A stretch of DNA of 64,000 bases from Nocardioides sp. REDSEA-S33_B3. GTDB lineage: Bacteria > Actinomycetota > Actinomycetes > Propionibacteriales > Nocardioidaceae. The position numbers and the translations under genes were made by a program. Of this stretch, positions 8,125 to 16,246 are shown one piece after another (position 1 is the stretch's first letter; every line of letters begins with the position of its first letter). The stretch lies in contig LUPK01000015.1 of NCBI GenBank assembly GCA_001627335.1, forward strand, positions 27,860 to 91,859, in the 5' to 3' direction. Below the pieces are notes generated by a model. That model searched no databases and was not told the DNA's origin. It worked only from the letters and a program-made list of their open reading frames with translations.

Positions 8125-9213
8125 TCACGCCGACTCCGATGCCGGAGCGACCGCATTGGCTGGCGCGCGCTGAAATCTGCTCTTCAACGCCAGGAACGGC
8201 GCTTCGATGAAGCGGTAACTAGCTGCAGCCACCAAGAGCGCAGCGATGGGGGCAAACACTGTTTCGCCGATGACCGGTAAGGCGTCGGAGCCACTCGCAA
8301 GCAGTGGCTCTTGCCAGAGATACAGGCTGTACGAGATCAAGCCAACGTAGACAAGCGGCGGCCATTCCAACGGCCTGCGCAACGGGCTCTTCCTATTTTG
8401 CAGGACGGCAACTAGGACGGCTGCGGCGGCGAGATTGTGTACCGTGTACCCAAACGGCAGAAGCCAGATTCCTCCGAGGTATATTCCCGCCGCCGAAGAT
8501 GCCAAGATGACAGGCAGCGCGACCAGCTCCAGGCGATACCGGATGACGGCGGTGACGGTGTACGACCACGCTTTCGGGTATGCGATAGGCAGAAGAGCGA
8601 CCGCGCAGCCGATCAGAAGCGAGTCGGCTCGTGTGTGAAACATGATACCGATCCTCGGCTGAAGATCGGGCGTCAAGACATAAGTTGCGACACGCAGTAT
8701 CGGGAGAACGACGATCGCGGCGACAGCGACCTTACATGCGAGCCGCGTGTTCAATGCGAGGAGCGTCAGCGGCCAGAAAATGTAGAATTGTTCCTCTACA
8801 GACAGTGACCATGTGTGTCCCAGGTGCCAGCCGGTCGGAAGGTAGTCCGAGACTAGTAGGCTGGCTCTCAGAAAGTCTGCTCGTGGAATTTCAGCCGCGC
8901 CCACCGCCGTCAGGACGCCCATAGCCATTAAGAAAAAGGCAAAGGCTGGAATGATTCGCAGAAAGCGGCGTACATAGAAGTTGTAGATACTAATCGTTCG
9001 AGTGCGCTCTCGTTCTCTAGTCAGAATTCCCGTGATAAGGAAACCGCTGAGGACGAAGAACACCAGCACGCCGAATCCGCCGTCGAAGAAGACGTGGCCC
9101 ACGTCGTTCCATCGAGTTGAATCGATCGCCATCGTCATGCTGTGAGAGATGACGACGAGTAGGACCGCCACCCCTCTGAGACCTTGCAGCGCAGCGATCC
9201 GACTCTCAGACAT
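8125..9213 (-). CDS. Acyltransferase 3 family membrane protein (O-acyltransferase)
   Basis: Integral membrane transferase that moves an acyl group, usually acetyl, onto exported carbohydrates. The 362 residues begin with LQGLRGVAVLLVVISHSM, the family signature with the essential His, followed by FFVLSGFLITGILTRE and the basic FYVRRFLRIIPAF segment; about ten hydrophobic helices follow, with HTWSLSVEEQFYIFWP in the middle. The C-terminus ends after the last helix with no attached SGNH domain. The gene lies head-to-head with an SGNH lipoprotein 65 bp away, which could act as the separate extracytoplasmic partner. Codon and base composition is lower in GC than the flanking core genes. Confidence 0.9.
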   Translation of the reverse strand: MSESRIAALQGLRGVAVLLVVISHSMTMAIDSTRWNDVGHVFFDGGFGVLVFFVLSGFLITGILTRERERTRTISIYNFYVRRFLRIIPAFAFFLMAMGVLTAVGAAEIPRADFLRASLLVSDYLPTGWHLGHTWSLSVEEQFYIFWPLTLLALNTRLACKVAVAAIVVLPILRVATYVLTPDLQPRIGIMFHTRADSLLIGCAVALLPIAYPKAWSYTVTAVIRYRLELVALPVILASSAAGIYLGGIWLLPFGYTVHNLAAAAVLVAVLQNRKSPLRRPLEWPPLVYVGLISYSLYLWQEPLLASGSDALPVIGETVFAPIAALLVAAASYRFIEAPFLALKSRFQRAPANAVAPASESA

Positions 9214-9219
9214 GGCGTG

Positions 9220-9225
9220 ATCCTA
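9220..9225 (-). promoter_or_regulatory. -10 box (TAGGAT) of leaderless acyltransferase promoter
   Basis: On the minus strand TAGGAT is followed by 6 nt and the ATG at 9213-9211. No ribosome site is present. Confidence 0.55.
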
Positions 9226-9266
9226 GGCTGCAGACGCCAGAACTAGGATGCGAAACATGGGCGCCG

Positions 9267-9272
9267 TAGCGT
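9267..9272 (+). promoter_or_regulatory. -10 box (TAGCGT) of leaderless SGNH lipoprotein promoter
   Basis: TAGCGT ends 6 nt before the GTG at 9279. With the box at 9220-9225 it forms a compact divergent promoter pair. Confidence 0.55.
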
Positions 9273-9278
9273 GTTGGT

Positions 9279-10274
9279 GTGGGGATCAGAGTAGCCGCCG
9301 CCGTCGTCCTCTCCCTTCTACCGGCTCTTGTTGCCTGTTCGACAGTCGATGACGCTGCGCAGCCGGTGGCGACTCGACACGGAATCGCCGTGTGGGGCGA
9401 CTCGATGTCGAGCCGATACCCGCGTTACCTGCAGGAAATGATGCCTGAGAGCACGATCTACAACGGTGGGGTCAGCGGCGAGTTCTCGGGCTCGGTCGCG
9501 GTGCGCCAGGGCGGCGTTGTGGCCGCGTTCCGCGTCGAGTCTGGAGCCCTCCCCACTAGCGGCGAAGCCGGCCTGGCGTTCACAAATGAGGATCGCGGCT
9601 GGGCAAGTGAGTATCCCGGCATCCGGCTGGGTTGGCAGCCCAACGAAGCGTCGCCGATGCCCGGGACCTTAGCTGGGGTGCACGGAACCCTCACCGCCTA
9701 CGCGGAGGGAACCGAAGAGTCCATTCGCTTCGGATTCACTCCGGATAAGCCGGGGGAAGCAGCGCCGGTGGGCGAAGACGTCACATTCGTCCCTGACTCC
9801 GCCGAGGCGCAGGCCGAGGCGGTCCACATCATCATGGTTGGCCGCAACAATCCGCAGAACGTCGGCGATGTCCTCGAAGACATCGCCTCAATGGTCGCGG
9901 CGACCTCCGATGACCGCTACCTGATTCTGTCTACGATCAACGCCACCGATGAGGGCGAAGGCAGTGGGGCCACCTACTCCCGGATCGTCGAGGGCATCAA
10001 CCAGGGGCTGGCCGAGACCTACGGCGAGCAATACCTCGACGTGCGACGGCTCCTCATCCAGGAAGGCCTGGACCGAGCCGGCATATCGCCAACGCCCGCG
10101 GATCGGGCGGACATCGCGGCTGACACTGTCCCGACATCACTGCGCGTGCCGAACGACGTCGTGCATCTGAGCTTCGCCGACCCGCCGCAGATTGGACAGA
10201 AGTCCGGTGATGAGGTGCTTGCCGAACTAGTGCACGAGAAGCTAATCGATCTCGGATGGGCCGAACCGGCCTGA
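9279..10274 (+). CDS. SGNH-hydrolase-like lipoprotein
   Basis: Exported lipoprotein of 331 residues with an SGNH (GDSL) esterase fold. The signal peptide ends in the lipobox LVAC, giving Cys20 as the lipidated residue. Block I is VWGDSMSSR with the nucleophile Ser at about 42, block III is MVGRNNPQN, and the C-terminal DVVHLSF supplies Asp and His. A leaderless promoter precedes the GTG start. The neighbouring divergent acyltransferase-3 gene suggests a shared job in O-acetylation or de-acetylation of a surface glycan (inference). It could alternatively be a stand-alone esterase. Confidence 0.85.
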   Translation: MGIRVAAAVVLSLLPALVACSTVDDAAQPVATRHGIAVWGDSMSSRYPRYLQEMMPESTIYNGGVSGEFSGSVAVRQGGVVAAFRVESGALPTSGEAGLAFTNEDRGWASEYPGIRLGWQPNEASPMPGTLAGVHGTLTAYAEGTEESIRFGFTPDKPGEAAPVGEDVTFVPDSAEAQAEAVHIIMVGRNNPQNVGDVLEDIASMVAATSDDRYLILSTINATDEGEGSGATYSRIVEGINQGLAETYGEQYLDVRRLLIQEGLDRAGISPTPADRADIAADTVPTSLRVPNDVVHLSFADPPQIGQKSGDEVLAELVHEKLIDLGWAEPA

Positions 10275-10391
10275 GCTCAGACGATCAGCCGGCGCCTTGA
10301 TTGGGCTGTGCAAAGGACCGAACGAGGTTCTCAGGCTGATTGAGCATCGGCCTGAGCCATTTGGACGGGAATGACCCGTCGAGCAACTCGA

Positions 10392-11006
10392 CTACCGCTG
10401 TGCCACCCTGATCGCGAGCCCACACAAGGGCAGCGCCACGAGCACGACGGCCACCTGCCCGACCCAAGCCGGCCCAGCCACGAACGCCAGCGACACCACG
10501 TGCCCGAGCAGCGCGATCGGCACCCACCGCGCAATGACGTCGGTGCCGGCGCGCCACAGCGCGATCGCGAGCAGCAGCTCCCCGAGGTAGAACGCCCCGA
10601 CCCAGGCGAAGACGAAGGTCATCAGCCCGTTCTCCTCCGCGGCCGCCTCCAGCGCCGTCGCAGTCAGCGCCTCGGTGACGACGAGCGCCCGGAAGAAGAT
10701 CAGCAGCGCGGCATAGCCCGCCGTCCCGAGATATCCCACCGCCAGCACCACGCACGCCGCCATCGCCGTACGCCGCCCCCGGCCCTGCACCAACACGATG
10801 ATCGCCGGGAGCCCCAGGATCAGCCCGACGGAGGCGAGGAAGTACATGAACGCCCCGCCTAGCCACCGCCCGCCCTGCGCCTGCACGGTGCGGAACATGT
10901 CCTGGGTCGTGGCGCCGTCGGTCGTCAGCACCGTGGCCAGCAGCAGCGCCATCGCGCCGGCCACCAACGAGGCCGCGCTGACGGGCAGCCAGTCGTCGTT
11001 CCGCAT
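10392..11006 (-). CDS. Integral membrane protein of unknown function
   Basis: About 204 residues with six hydrophobic segments: SAASLVAGAMALLLATVL, FMYFLASVGLILGLPAIIVLV, AACVVLAVGYLGTAGYAALLIFF, FVFAWVGAFYLGELLLAIALW, WVPIALLGHVVSLAFVAG and VGQVAVVLVALPLCGLAI. No catalytic motif is visible. I take the ATG at 11006 as start because the 11 codons upstream are hydrophilic and lie close to the divergent neighbour. High-GC codon use resembles core genes, unlike the SGNH lipoprotein before it. The 117 bp between 10275 and 10391 hold no recognisable feature. Confidence 0.7.
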   Translation of the reverse strand: MRNDDWLPVSAASLVAGAMALLLATVLTTDGATTQDMFRTVQAQGGRWLGGAFMYFLASVGLILGLPAIIVLVQGRGRRTAMAACVVLAVGYLGTAGYAALLIFFRALVVTEALTATALEAAAEENGLMTFVFAWVGAFYLGELLLAIALWRAGTDVIARWVPIALLGHVVSLAFVAGPAWVGQVAVVLVALPLCGLAIRVAQR

Positions 11007-11098
11007 GGGCGGACTGTGGCAGATCGCGGCCCCGCCCACGAGACCCGACGGGTATGGACCGGGTGACGAGCGTCCCAGCGCGGAAGCGTCACCACCTT

Positions 11099-11104
11099 TA
11101 CACT
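11099..11104 (+). promoter_or_regulatory. -10 box (TACACT) of leaderless promoter
   Basis: TACACT lies 7 nt before the GTG at 11112; no ribosome site precedes that start. Confidence 0.5.
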
Positions 11105-11111
11105 CGCGGCC

Positions 11112-11957
11112 GTGCGCCGTGCTCCCGGTTCGTCCTCCCCCGGCTTCTCCCCCGCTGTCGTCCTGGTCGTCCTCCTGGCGATCGTGGTCGTGGGTGGCAC
11201 CGCCTACGGCTACCAGCAGTGGCAGGACGACATCGCCGCTGCCACGGCGACCGACACCACGAACCCCGGCGCGTCCTCAGGCGGCGGTCTGCCCAGCGCC
11301 CCGTCGAGTGACGAGGCCAGCAAGGACGCAAAGGGCGGCAAGGGTGACGACGACAAGGCGGACCCTTACGAGCCGCCAACCTTCGACGTGCTGGAGCCGA
11401 CCGACAACCGGCCGCAGCCGGTCGTGCTGCTGGTGGGCGACGGGTACGCCGACGGACGCGGCGCCTCTAGTCCCAGCAACTCCTACGCCAGCTTGATCAG
11501 CAAGGAGCTCGGCTGGGACGTCCGGCTCGCCACCGCCCCGGGCGCCGGTTACCTGTCCGGCAACTCGCTGCTCGACCTGTTCACCGACTCGCCCGACTCG
11601 GTCGACCCGGACCTGGTGATCATCCAGGGCGGGTACGGCGGCGACGGCTCGAACGACGCCGCCAAGACAGCCATCGAGGAGCTCGACGCGGCCATCGCCG
11701 AGCGCTATCCCGACGCCGACGTCGTCGCAGTCAGCCCGTTCTGGCCGGGCACGCCCAACAAGCAGGCCGAGACCCGCGAGCGCACCGTCGCCCGCGCATG
11801 GCGGGAGGACCCCGACGTCCTGGTCCTGCGCCCCCAACCCGACGGCTGGTCCACCTTCGACACGGTCAACGGCGCACCAGACGACGCCGGCCACGAGCTC
11901 ATCGCCACCTCGATGATCGAGTCCTTCCGCGACTCAGGTCTGGCACCGACGAGGTAG
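11112..11957 (+). CDS. Membrane-anchored SGNH-like protein lacking the nucleophile serine
   Basis: A 281-residue protein with a single N-terminal membrane anchor (residues about 14-35), an acidic, low-complexity linker (about 45-85) and an SGNH-type domain facing outside. The block I region reads VVLLVGDGYADG: the Ser of the GDS motif is Gly (residue 111). Later blocks are retained, with IIQGGYGGDGSND as the Gly/Asn blocks and PDDAGHELIA holding the Asp-His pair. It may therefore bind rather than hydrolyse its ligand, or use a different nucleophile. It is the third SGNH-type coding region in 7 kb. Leaderless start at GTG. Confidence 0.7.
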   Translation: MRRAPGSSSPGFSPAVVLVVLLAIVVVGGTAYGYQQWQDDIAAATATDTTNPGASSGGGLPSAPSSDEASKDAKGGKGDDDKADPYEPPTFDVLEPTDNRPQPVVLLVGDGYADGRGASSPSNSYASLISKELGWDVRLATAPGAGYLSGNSLLDLFTDSPDSVDPDLVIIQGGYGGDGSNDAAKTAIEELDAAIAERYPDADVVAVSPFWPGTPNKQAETRERTVARAWREDPDVLVLRPQPDGWSTFDTVNGAPDDAGHELIATSMIESFRDSGLAPTR

Positions 11958-11986
11958 AACCTGGACCTCGTTCGGGCCTCGAGGTC

Positions 11987-13845
11987 TTACCTCTTGGGCT
12001 TCACAGCGAGGTGAACCGGGGCGGTGTATCCAGCAAGTCGGAGACTTACCGAGATTCCTCTACGCCCCAAGTGCCTCGCAGCCCTCTTCGTCAACCGAAC
12101 GCGCCCCTTCCAGACATGGTTGGCTGTCAATTCGATTCGCCCGGTCTTCAGCCGCATTTCCTTGACATCACCCCCCTCGCTCGACAGCAACAGTGTGGGC
12201 CACCCGCGGACTGGGGCATGAACGGACAGGCGCAGTTTGACCGTTCTCGTCCCACGACGAAGGACGGCAGATGGGACGACCGCTTGCGTGAAGCCGCGGA
12301 CAGTGACGAACGACGTCCGATTTTCAGCCCCTAGCCCGAGGACCACTGCTTGCCGATCCTGCAACTCGTGCCCGAGATGAATCGAGTCAGCCTCACCCTG
12401 CCATCCGGCGCCGATGATGCTGTGGCGGTCCGGAGCAACGAACGTCGAAGAGTGGGGGCTCTCGCTTGCTGGACGCGTGTTCACGAAGTTGCCGACGACA
12501 AGCCTTGAGGTGGCGCCAGTGGTCGCTTGCAAACAGGCAAGTCCCACCACCCGCGGCGTCGATGTCGGCGACGCGAACCCGAAGTCCCACGACCTGCCAT
12601 CCGCCACAGGCCGTGCCATGACCGGAGCGCCGTCCTCCGACTTCCACGATGGGGCGAGTCCGATCGTCCCGACGGGGCAGGCCACACTGCGGCTCGTCTC
12701 GCCTGGCTCCAGTCGCTGGTTCGGACCGGCGGTCACCTCGAGGTTGCCGCCACCAGATGTCTCACGGCGCAGACAGGTAGCTAGCAACTTGACTTGCGCC
12801 TGTCCTGAGGTGTTGTTGCGAACAGTCACTCGACGCTCACCAGGCAGCATCAGCGGGTCACCCACCACTTCAGTCACGACGACTTTGCGAAGGTCTTCGC
12901 CTTGGTCGACGTGCTGGACAAGGGGGCTGACGTCGCTCAGCAAGGCACCCTGAGGGCAGGTGATCGCCTCCGTCAAGGTTTGGCCTGCCTGCAGAGTCAC
13001 GTGACGATCCGCGCGCTGGTAATGGATGTGATCGTCGACTTGGTCGGCGGCCGCTTCCTCCGTGGGCCCGCGCTCGAACTGCAACACGACGCTGATCGGA
13101 CGGTCCACGCGAGCGATCTCAGAGGTGACGCTTTGTGCAAGCGATCCGATTGTTGCTGTGACCTGAACAGATGTGCTGTCTTGTTCCAGCAGGCTCGTCA
13201 CCAGCCACCCATCAGGACCAGTAGTCCCACCCAAACCGTTCGCCGACGACGAGGACGTCACCACACCAGGCGCCAACTCGGCACCAACTCCACCGGCGCC
13301 GACAAACTGAAGAAACCCGCCTGCTCCCCCACCGGAGTCGACTGACCACGACTCACCCCCAAAAACCGCGCGTCAGCAGGCACCACAGCCGAATACCGTC
13401 CCAACTCATCAGTAGAGGCGCCCCCAGCATCCGTCCCGTCGGAAAAACCAACCGACACCCCCACCAACGGAACCCCATCACCATCACGCACCACACCCGA
13501 GACAGTTGCGGATGTATCCACTCCTTCGACCCGGATCGGATTCCATCGCGAACCCTCGGGCGGGGTGAAGACGACATCGACGACCGACGAGGCCACCATG
13601 AGTGAGTAGGTCCCATCGGCAGTCACCGTCGACGAGCCCACCAGAGAGTTCCCATCAAGCGCTTGCACTTCGGTACCCGGCACGGTCCCTGTTTCACTCG
13701 GTGCGAAGATTCTGCCTGTCACCTGGTGCCAGGCCTGAGCACTGGCCGCAGGCGCCACGAGACCAAGCACCAACAACGCAGTCGCCGCCAGAGTGATTGA
13801 TCGCCTGGCGGCAGAATCGAAAACACGCGCACGCGTGAAGAACAT
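11987..13845 (-). pseudogene. Secreted surface protein split by an 11-bp tandem duplication
   Basis: Two overlapping minus-strand frames make one protein. The first (13845 to 13258) has a signal peptide ending near ASAQA, then two carboxypeptidase-regulatory-like/transthyretin-type beta domains (VSGVVRDGDGVPLVGVSVGF) and stops at a TGA at 13258. The second (to 11987) gives about 420 residues of beta-rich, Cys-containing sequence ending in a Lys/Arg-rich C-terminus. Removing one copy of the 11-bp repeat at 13269-13290 joins the frames as PVELAPGVVTS. The start ATG at 13845 is clear from the signal peptide. No catalytic motif; probably a cell-surface or secreted binding protein. Either inactivated, or switchable by loss of one repeat. 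Confidence 0.7.
13269..13290 (-). repeat. 11-bp tandem duplication causing the frameshift
   Basis: On the plus strand GGCGCCAACTC (13269-13279) is followed directly by GGCACCAACTC (13280-13290), one mismatch in eleven. The extra 11 bases shift the frame of the secreted protein gene. Confidence 0.9.
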
Positions 13846-14054
13846 GGCTGGCCCCCCAATGCCATCGCTGATCTGTCAGCGGTTTCATCATGGGTGGGCT
13901 TACGCAACTCGCGAAAGCAGTTCCTGAGAAAATGCTTTACTGTCTAGAGCGCCTCTCCCATCCCAAACGCTCGGTCGGAGGGATTCACCATGCGTGGTTG
14001 AGACTCGCACGCCTACTCGCGTCCGCTAAGTAGACAAGCGAGCAGGGACGACGC
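13846..14054. other. Gap between the split surface gene and fcl
   Basis: About 210 bp that is AT-richer than the flanks. It should hold the promoter of the minus-strand surface protein gene, but I cannot place a box with confidence, and no terminator hairpin is evident. Confidence 0.4.
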
Positions 14055-15032
14055 CTAACCGACCTCGCGCAGGTCAGCCGCGTGCTCGCGGTACCACGCG
14101 ACGGTGGACTCCAGTCCCTCTCGCATGCCGATCGAGGCCTCCCAGCCGGCGTCCCGAAGCTTGCTGACGTCGAGCAGCTTCTGCGGGGTGCCGTCGGGCT
14201 TCGAGGTGTCCCAGTGGGTCTCACCCTCGAACCCCACGACGGAGGCGACGGTCTCGGCGATCTCCTTGATCGTCGAGTCGCGGCCGGTGCCGACGTTGAC
14301 CTGCTGCGGCCCGTCGAAGTGCTCCATCAGGTGCAGACACGCAGCGGCCATGTCGTCGACATGTAGGAACTCCCGCCGGGGGGAGCCGGTCCCCCAGTTC
14401 GTCACTGACTCCGCGCCCGAGGCACGGGCCTCGTCGTAGCGCCGGATCAACGCCGGCAGCACGTGGCTGCCGGTGGGCGAGAAGTTGTCGCCGGGGCCGT
14501 AGAGGTTGGTCGGCATCGCCGAGATCCACGGAAGCCCGTACTGGCGTCGCACGGCTTGGACCCCGAGGATGCCGGCGATCTTCGCGATCGCGTAGGCGTC
14601 GTTCGTCGGCTCAAGGTGTCCCGTGAGCAGAGAGTCCTCGTGAATCGGCTGAGGCGCCATGCGTGGATAGATGCACGATGACCCGAGGAAAAGCAGCCGC
14701 TCGGTCCGCACTTCCAACGCCGCATCCATGACGTTGGTCTGGATGCGCAGGTTGTCGGACAGGAAGTCGACCGGGTAGGTGTTGTTGGCCAAAATGCCGC
14801 CGACCTTAGCTGCGGCGAGCACGACGTAGCGCGGTCGCGTCTCGGCGAAGAAGTCGAAGACCGCCTCGCGGTCACGCAGGTCCAGCTCGCCGGAGCGACG
14901 GCCGACGAGAGAGTTGAAGCCCTCGCCCTCCAGCTTGCGCCAAATCGCGGAGCCGACCAGACCACGGTGCCCAGCGATGAACGTTGTGGCGTCGCGGTCC
15001 AGCGGACGGGGCTCGAAGGCCCCCTCAGACAC
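14055..15032 (-). CDS. fcl: GDP-L-fucose synthase
   Basis: Bifunctional epimerase/reductase that converts GDP-4-keto-6-deoxy-mannose to GDP-L-fucose with NADPH in the cytoplasm. The 325-residue protein has the nucleotide-binding motif [10 protein letters not shown] near the N-terminus, [12 protein letters not shown], the LGSSCIYP segment with the catalytic Ser, the [10 protein letters not shown] Tyr/Lys pair (YxxxK) and [11 protein letters not shown], all diagnostic for this enzyme rather than other extended SDRs. The GTG start at 15032 overlaps the gmd stop by 8 bp, showing a two-gene gmd-fcl operon. The frame is open further upstream, but that is inside gmd. It supplies a sugar nucleotide to the polymer locus that follows. 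Confidence 0.92.
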   Translation of the reverse strand: MSEGAFEPRPLDRDATTFIAGHRGLVGSAIWRKLEGEGFNSLVGRRSGELDLRDREAVFDFFAETRPRYVVLAAAKVGGILANNTYPVDFLSDNLRIQTNVMDAALEVRTERLLFLGSSCIYPRMAPQPIHEDSLLTGHLEPTNDAYAIAKIAGILGVQAVRRQYGLPWISAMPTNLYGPGDNFSPTGSHVLPALIRRYDEARASGAESVTNWGTGSPRREFLHVDDMAAACLHLMEHFDGPQQVNVGTGRDSTIKEIAETVASVVGFEGETHWDTSKPDGTPQKLLDVSKLRDAGWEASIGMREGLESTVAWYREHAADLREVG

Positions 15033-16077
15033 CGGTGATCCCCGGGTTGCCGACCTTCGGCCAGCCCTCGAGCGCCACCTGGTCGTACCACGGCCGGCCC
15101 TCGTGCTCGAGCGCGGCGATATCGGCGTCCACCATGATCCGAGCCAGTTCGTCGGTCTGGACGCTCGCCTTCCAACCGAGCTTGGCCTCGGCCTTCGACG
15201 CGTCACCGATGAGGGCGTCGACCTCGGTGGGGCGCAGGTAGCGCTCGTCGAAGCGGACGTGCTTCTCCCAGTCCAGACCGGCGTGCTCGAACGCGGTGAC
15301 CACGAAGTCGCGTACGGTGAAGTTGCCGCCGGTGGCCAGCACGAAGTCATCCGGCTCGTCGGCCTGCAGCATCCGCCACATGCCCTCGACGTACTCGGGC
15401 GCGTAGCCCCAGTCGCGGACGGCGTCGAGGTTGCCGAGGTAGACGTGGTCCTCCAAGCCGGCCTTGATACGGGCGACCGCGCGGGTGATCTTGCGAGTCA
15501 CGAAGGTCTCGCCGCGGCGGGGGGACTCGTGGTTGAAGAGGATGCCGTTGACGGCGAAGGTGCCGTAGCCCTCGCGATAGTTCTTGGTCACCCAGTAGGC
15601 GTAGACCTTGGCCGCACCGTAGGGCGAACGCGGGTAGAACGGCGTCTCCTCATTCTGAGGCGGCGGCGTCGCGCCGAACATCTCCGAGCTCGAGGCCTGG
15701 TAGTAGCGGCAGTCGACGCCAGCCAGGCGAACCGCCTCGAGGAGACGCATGGCACCGACCCCGGTGGTGTCACCCGTGTGCTCCGGCTCGTCGAAGCTGA
15801 CCCGGACGTGTGACTGGGCTGCGAGGTTGTAGACCTCGGTGGGCTGGATCTCGTGCATCAGGGTGACGAGGCGGGCGCCGTCCGAGAGGTCGCCGTAGTG
15901 CAGGAACAATTTCGCCTCATCGGAGTGCGGGTCCTGGTAAAGGTGGTCGATCCGCGAGGTGTTGAACGTGGAGGCCCGGCGGATGAGCCCGTGCACCTCG
16001 TAGCCCTTGCCGAGCAGCAGCTCGGCCAGGTAGGAGCCGTCCTGGCCGGTGATGCCGGTGATGAGTGCGCGTCGCAT
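15025..16077 (-). CDS. gmd: GDP-mannose 4,6-dehydratase (intact copy)
   Basis: Converts GDP-D-mannose to GDP-4-keto-6-deoxy-D-mannose, the first step to GDP-fucose or GDP-rhamnose. 350 residues with [17 protein letters not shown] at the NADP-binding start, [12 protein letters not shown], the [10 protein letters not shown] segment with catalytic residues, [12 protein letters not shown] (YxxxK) and the conserved [11 protein letters not shown] loop. ATG at 16077 is preceded by GAAGGGAA. It is translated with fcl. A second gmd at 36229-37271 is broken by a deletion in the [11 protein letters not shown] loop, so this is probably the functional copy; a third, divergent relative lies at 48529-49566. 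Confidence 0.93.
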   Translation of the reverse strand: MRRALITGITGQDGSYLAELLLGKGYEVHGLIRRASTFNTSRIDHLYQDPHSDEAKLFLHYGDLSDGARLVTLMHEIQPTEVYNLAAQSHVRVSFDEPEHTGDTTGVGAMRLLEAVRLAGVDCRYYQASSSEMFGATPPPQNEETPFYPRSPYGAAKVYAYWVTKNYREGYGTFAVNGILFNHESPRRGETFVTRKITRAVARIKAGLEDHVYLGNLDAVRDWGYAPEYVEGMWRMLQADEPDDFVLATGGNFTVRDFVVTAFEHAGLDWEKHVRFDERYLRPTEVDALIGDASKAEAKLGWKASVQTDELARIMVDADIAALEHEGRPWYDQVALEGWPKVGNPGITGV

Positions 16078-16181
16078 CGATGTTCCCTTCAGAGTTTCCG
16101 AACTGCCCGGAGGCTATCGGACCTCTTTAACGTCACCCACCGGCCGGGTGTCCGCCGTGTAACGATCCGCTGCCTCCCGCC

Positions 16182-16245
16182 GGTCGAGACGCGAGCGGAT
16201 GAGCCACCCCCACCGGTCGAGGTGCGAGCGAGGGGCGCCTCGACG
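16182..16245 (+). repeat. Dispersed repeat copies before the second metalloprotease stop
   Basis: A partial CGGTCGAGACGCGAGC unit and a second unit beginning CCGGTCGAGGTGCGAGC end within 2 bp of the stop codon at 16247. They form the 3' flank of the protease gene; the rest of the gap to gmd (16078-16181) is featureless apart from the gmd ribosome site. Confidence 0.8.
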
Positions 16246-16246
16246 C

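Noticed and set aside
10275-10391. Gene remnant after the SGNH lipoprotein
   Set aside because: A short stretch reads as protein-like on the minus strand, but no family or start supports it.
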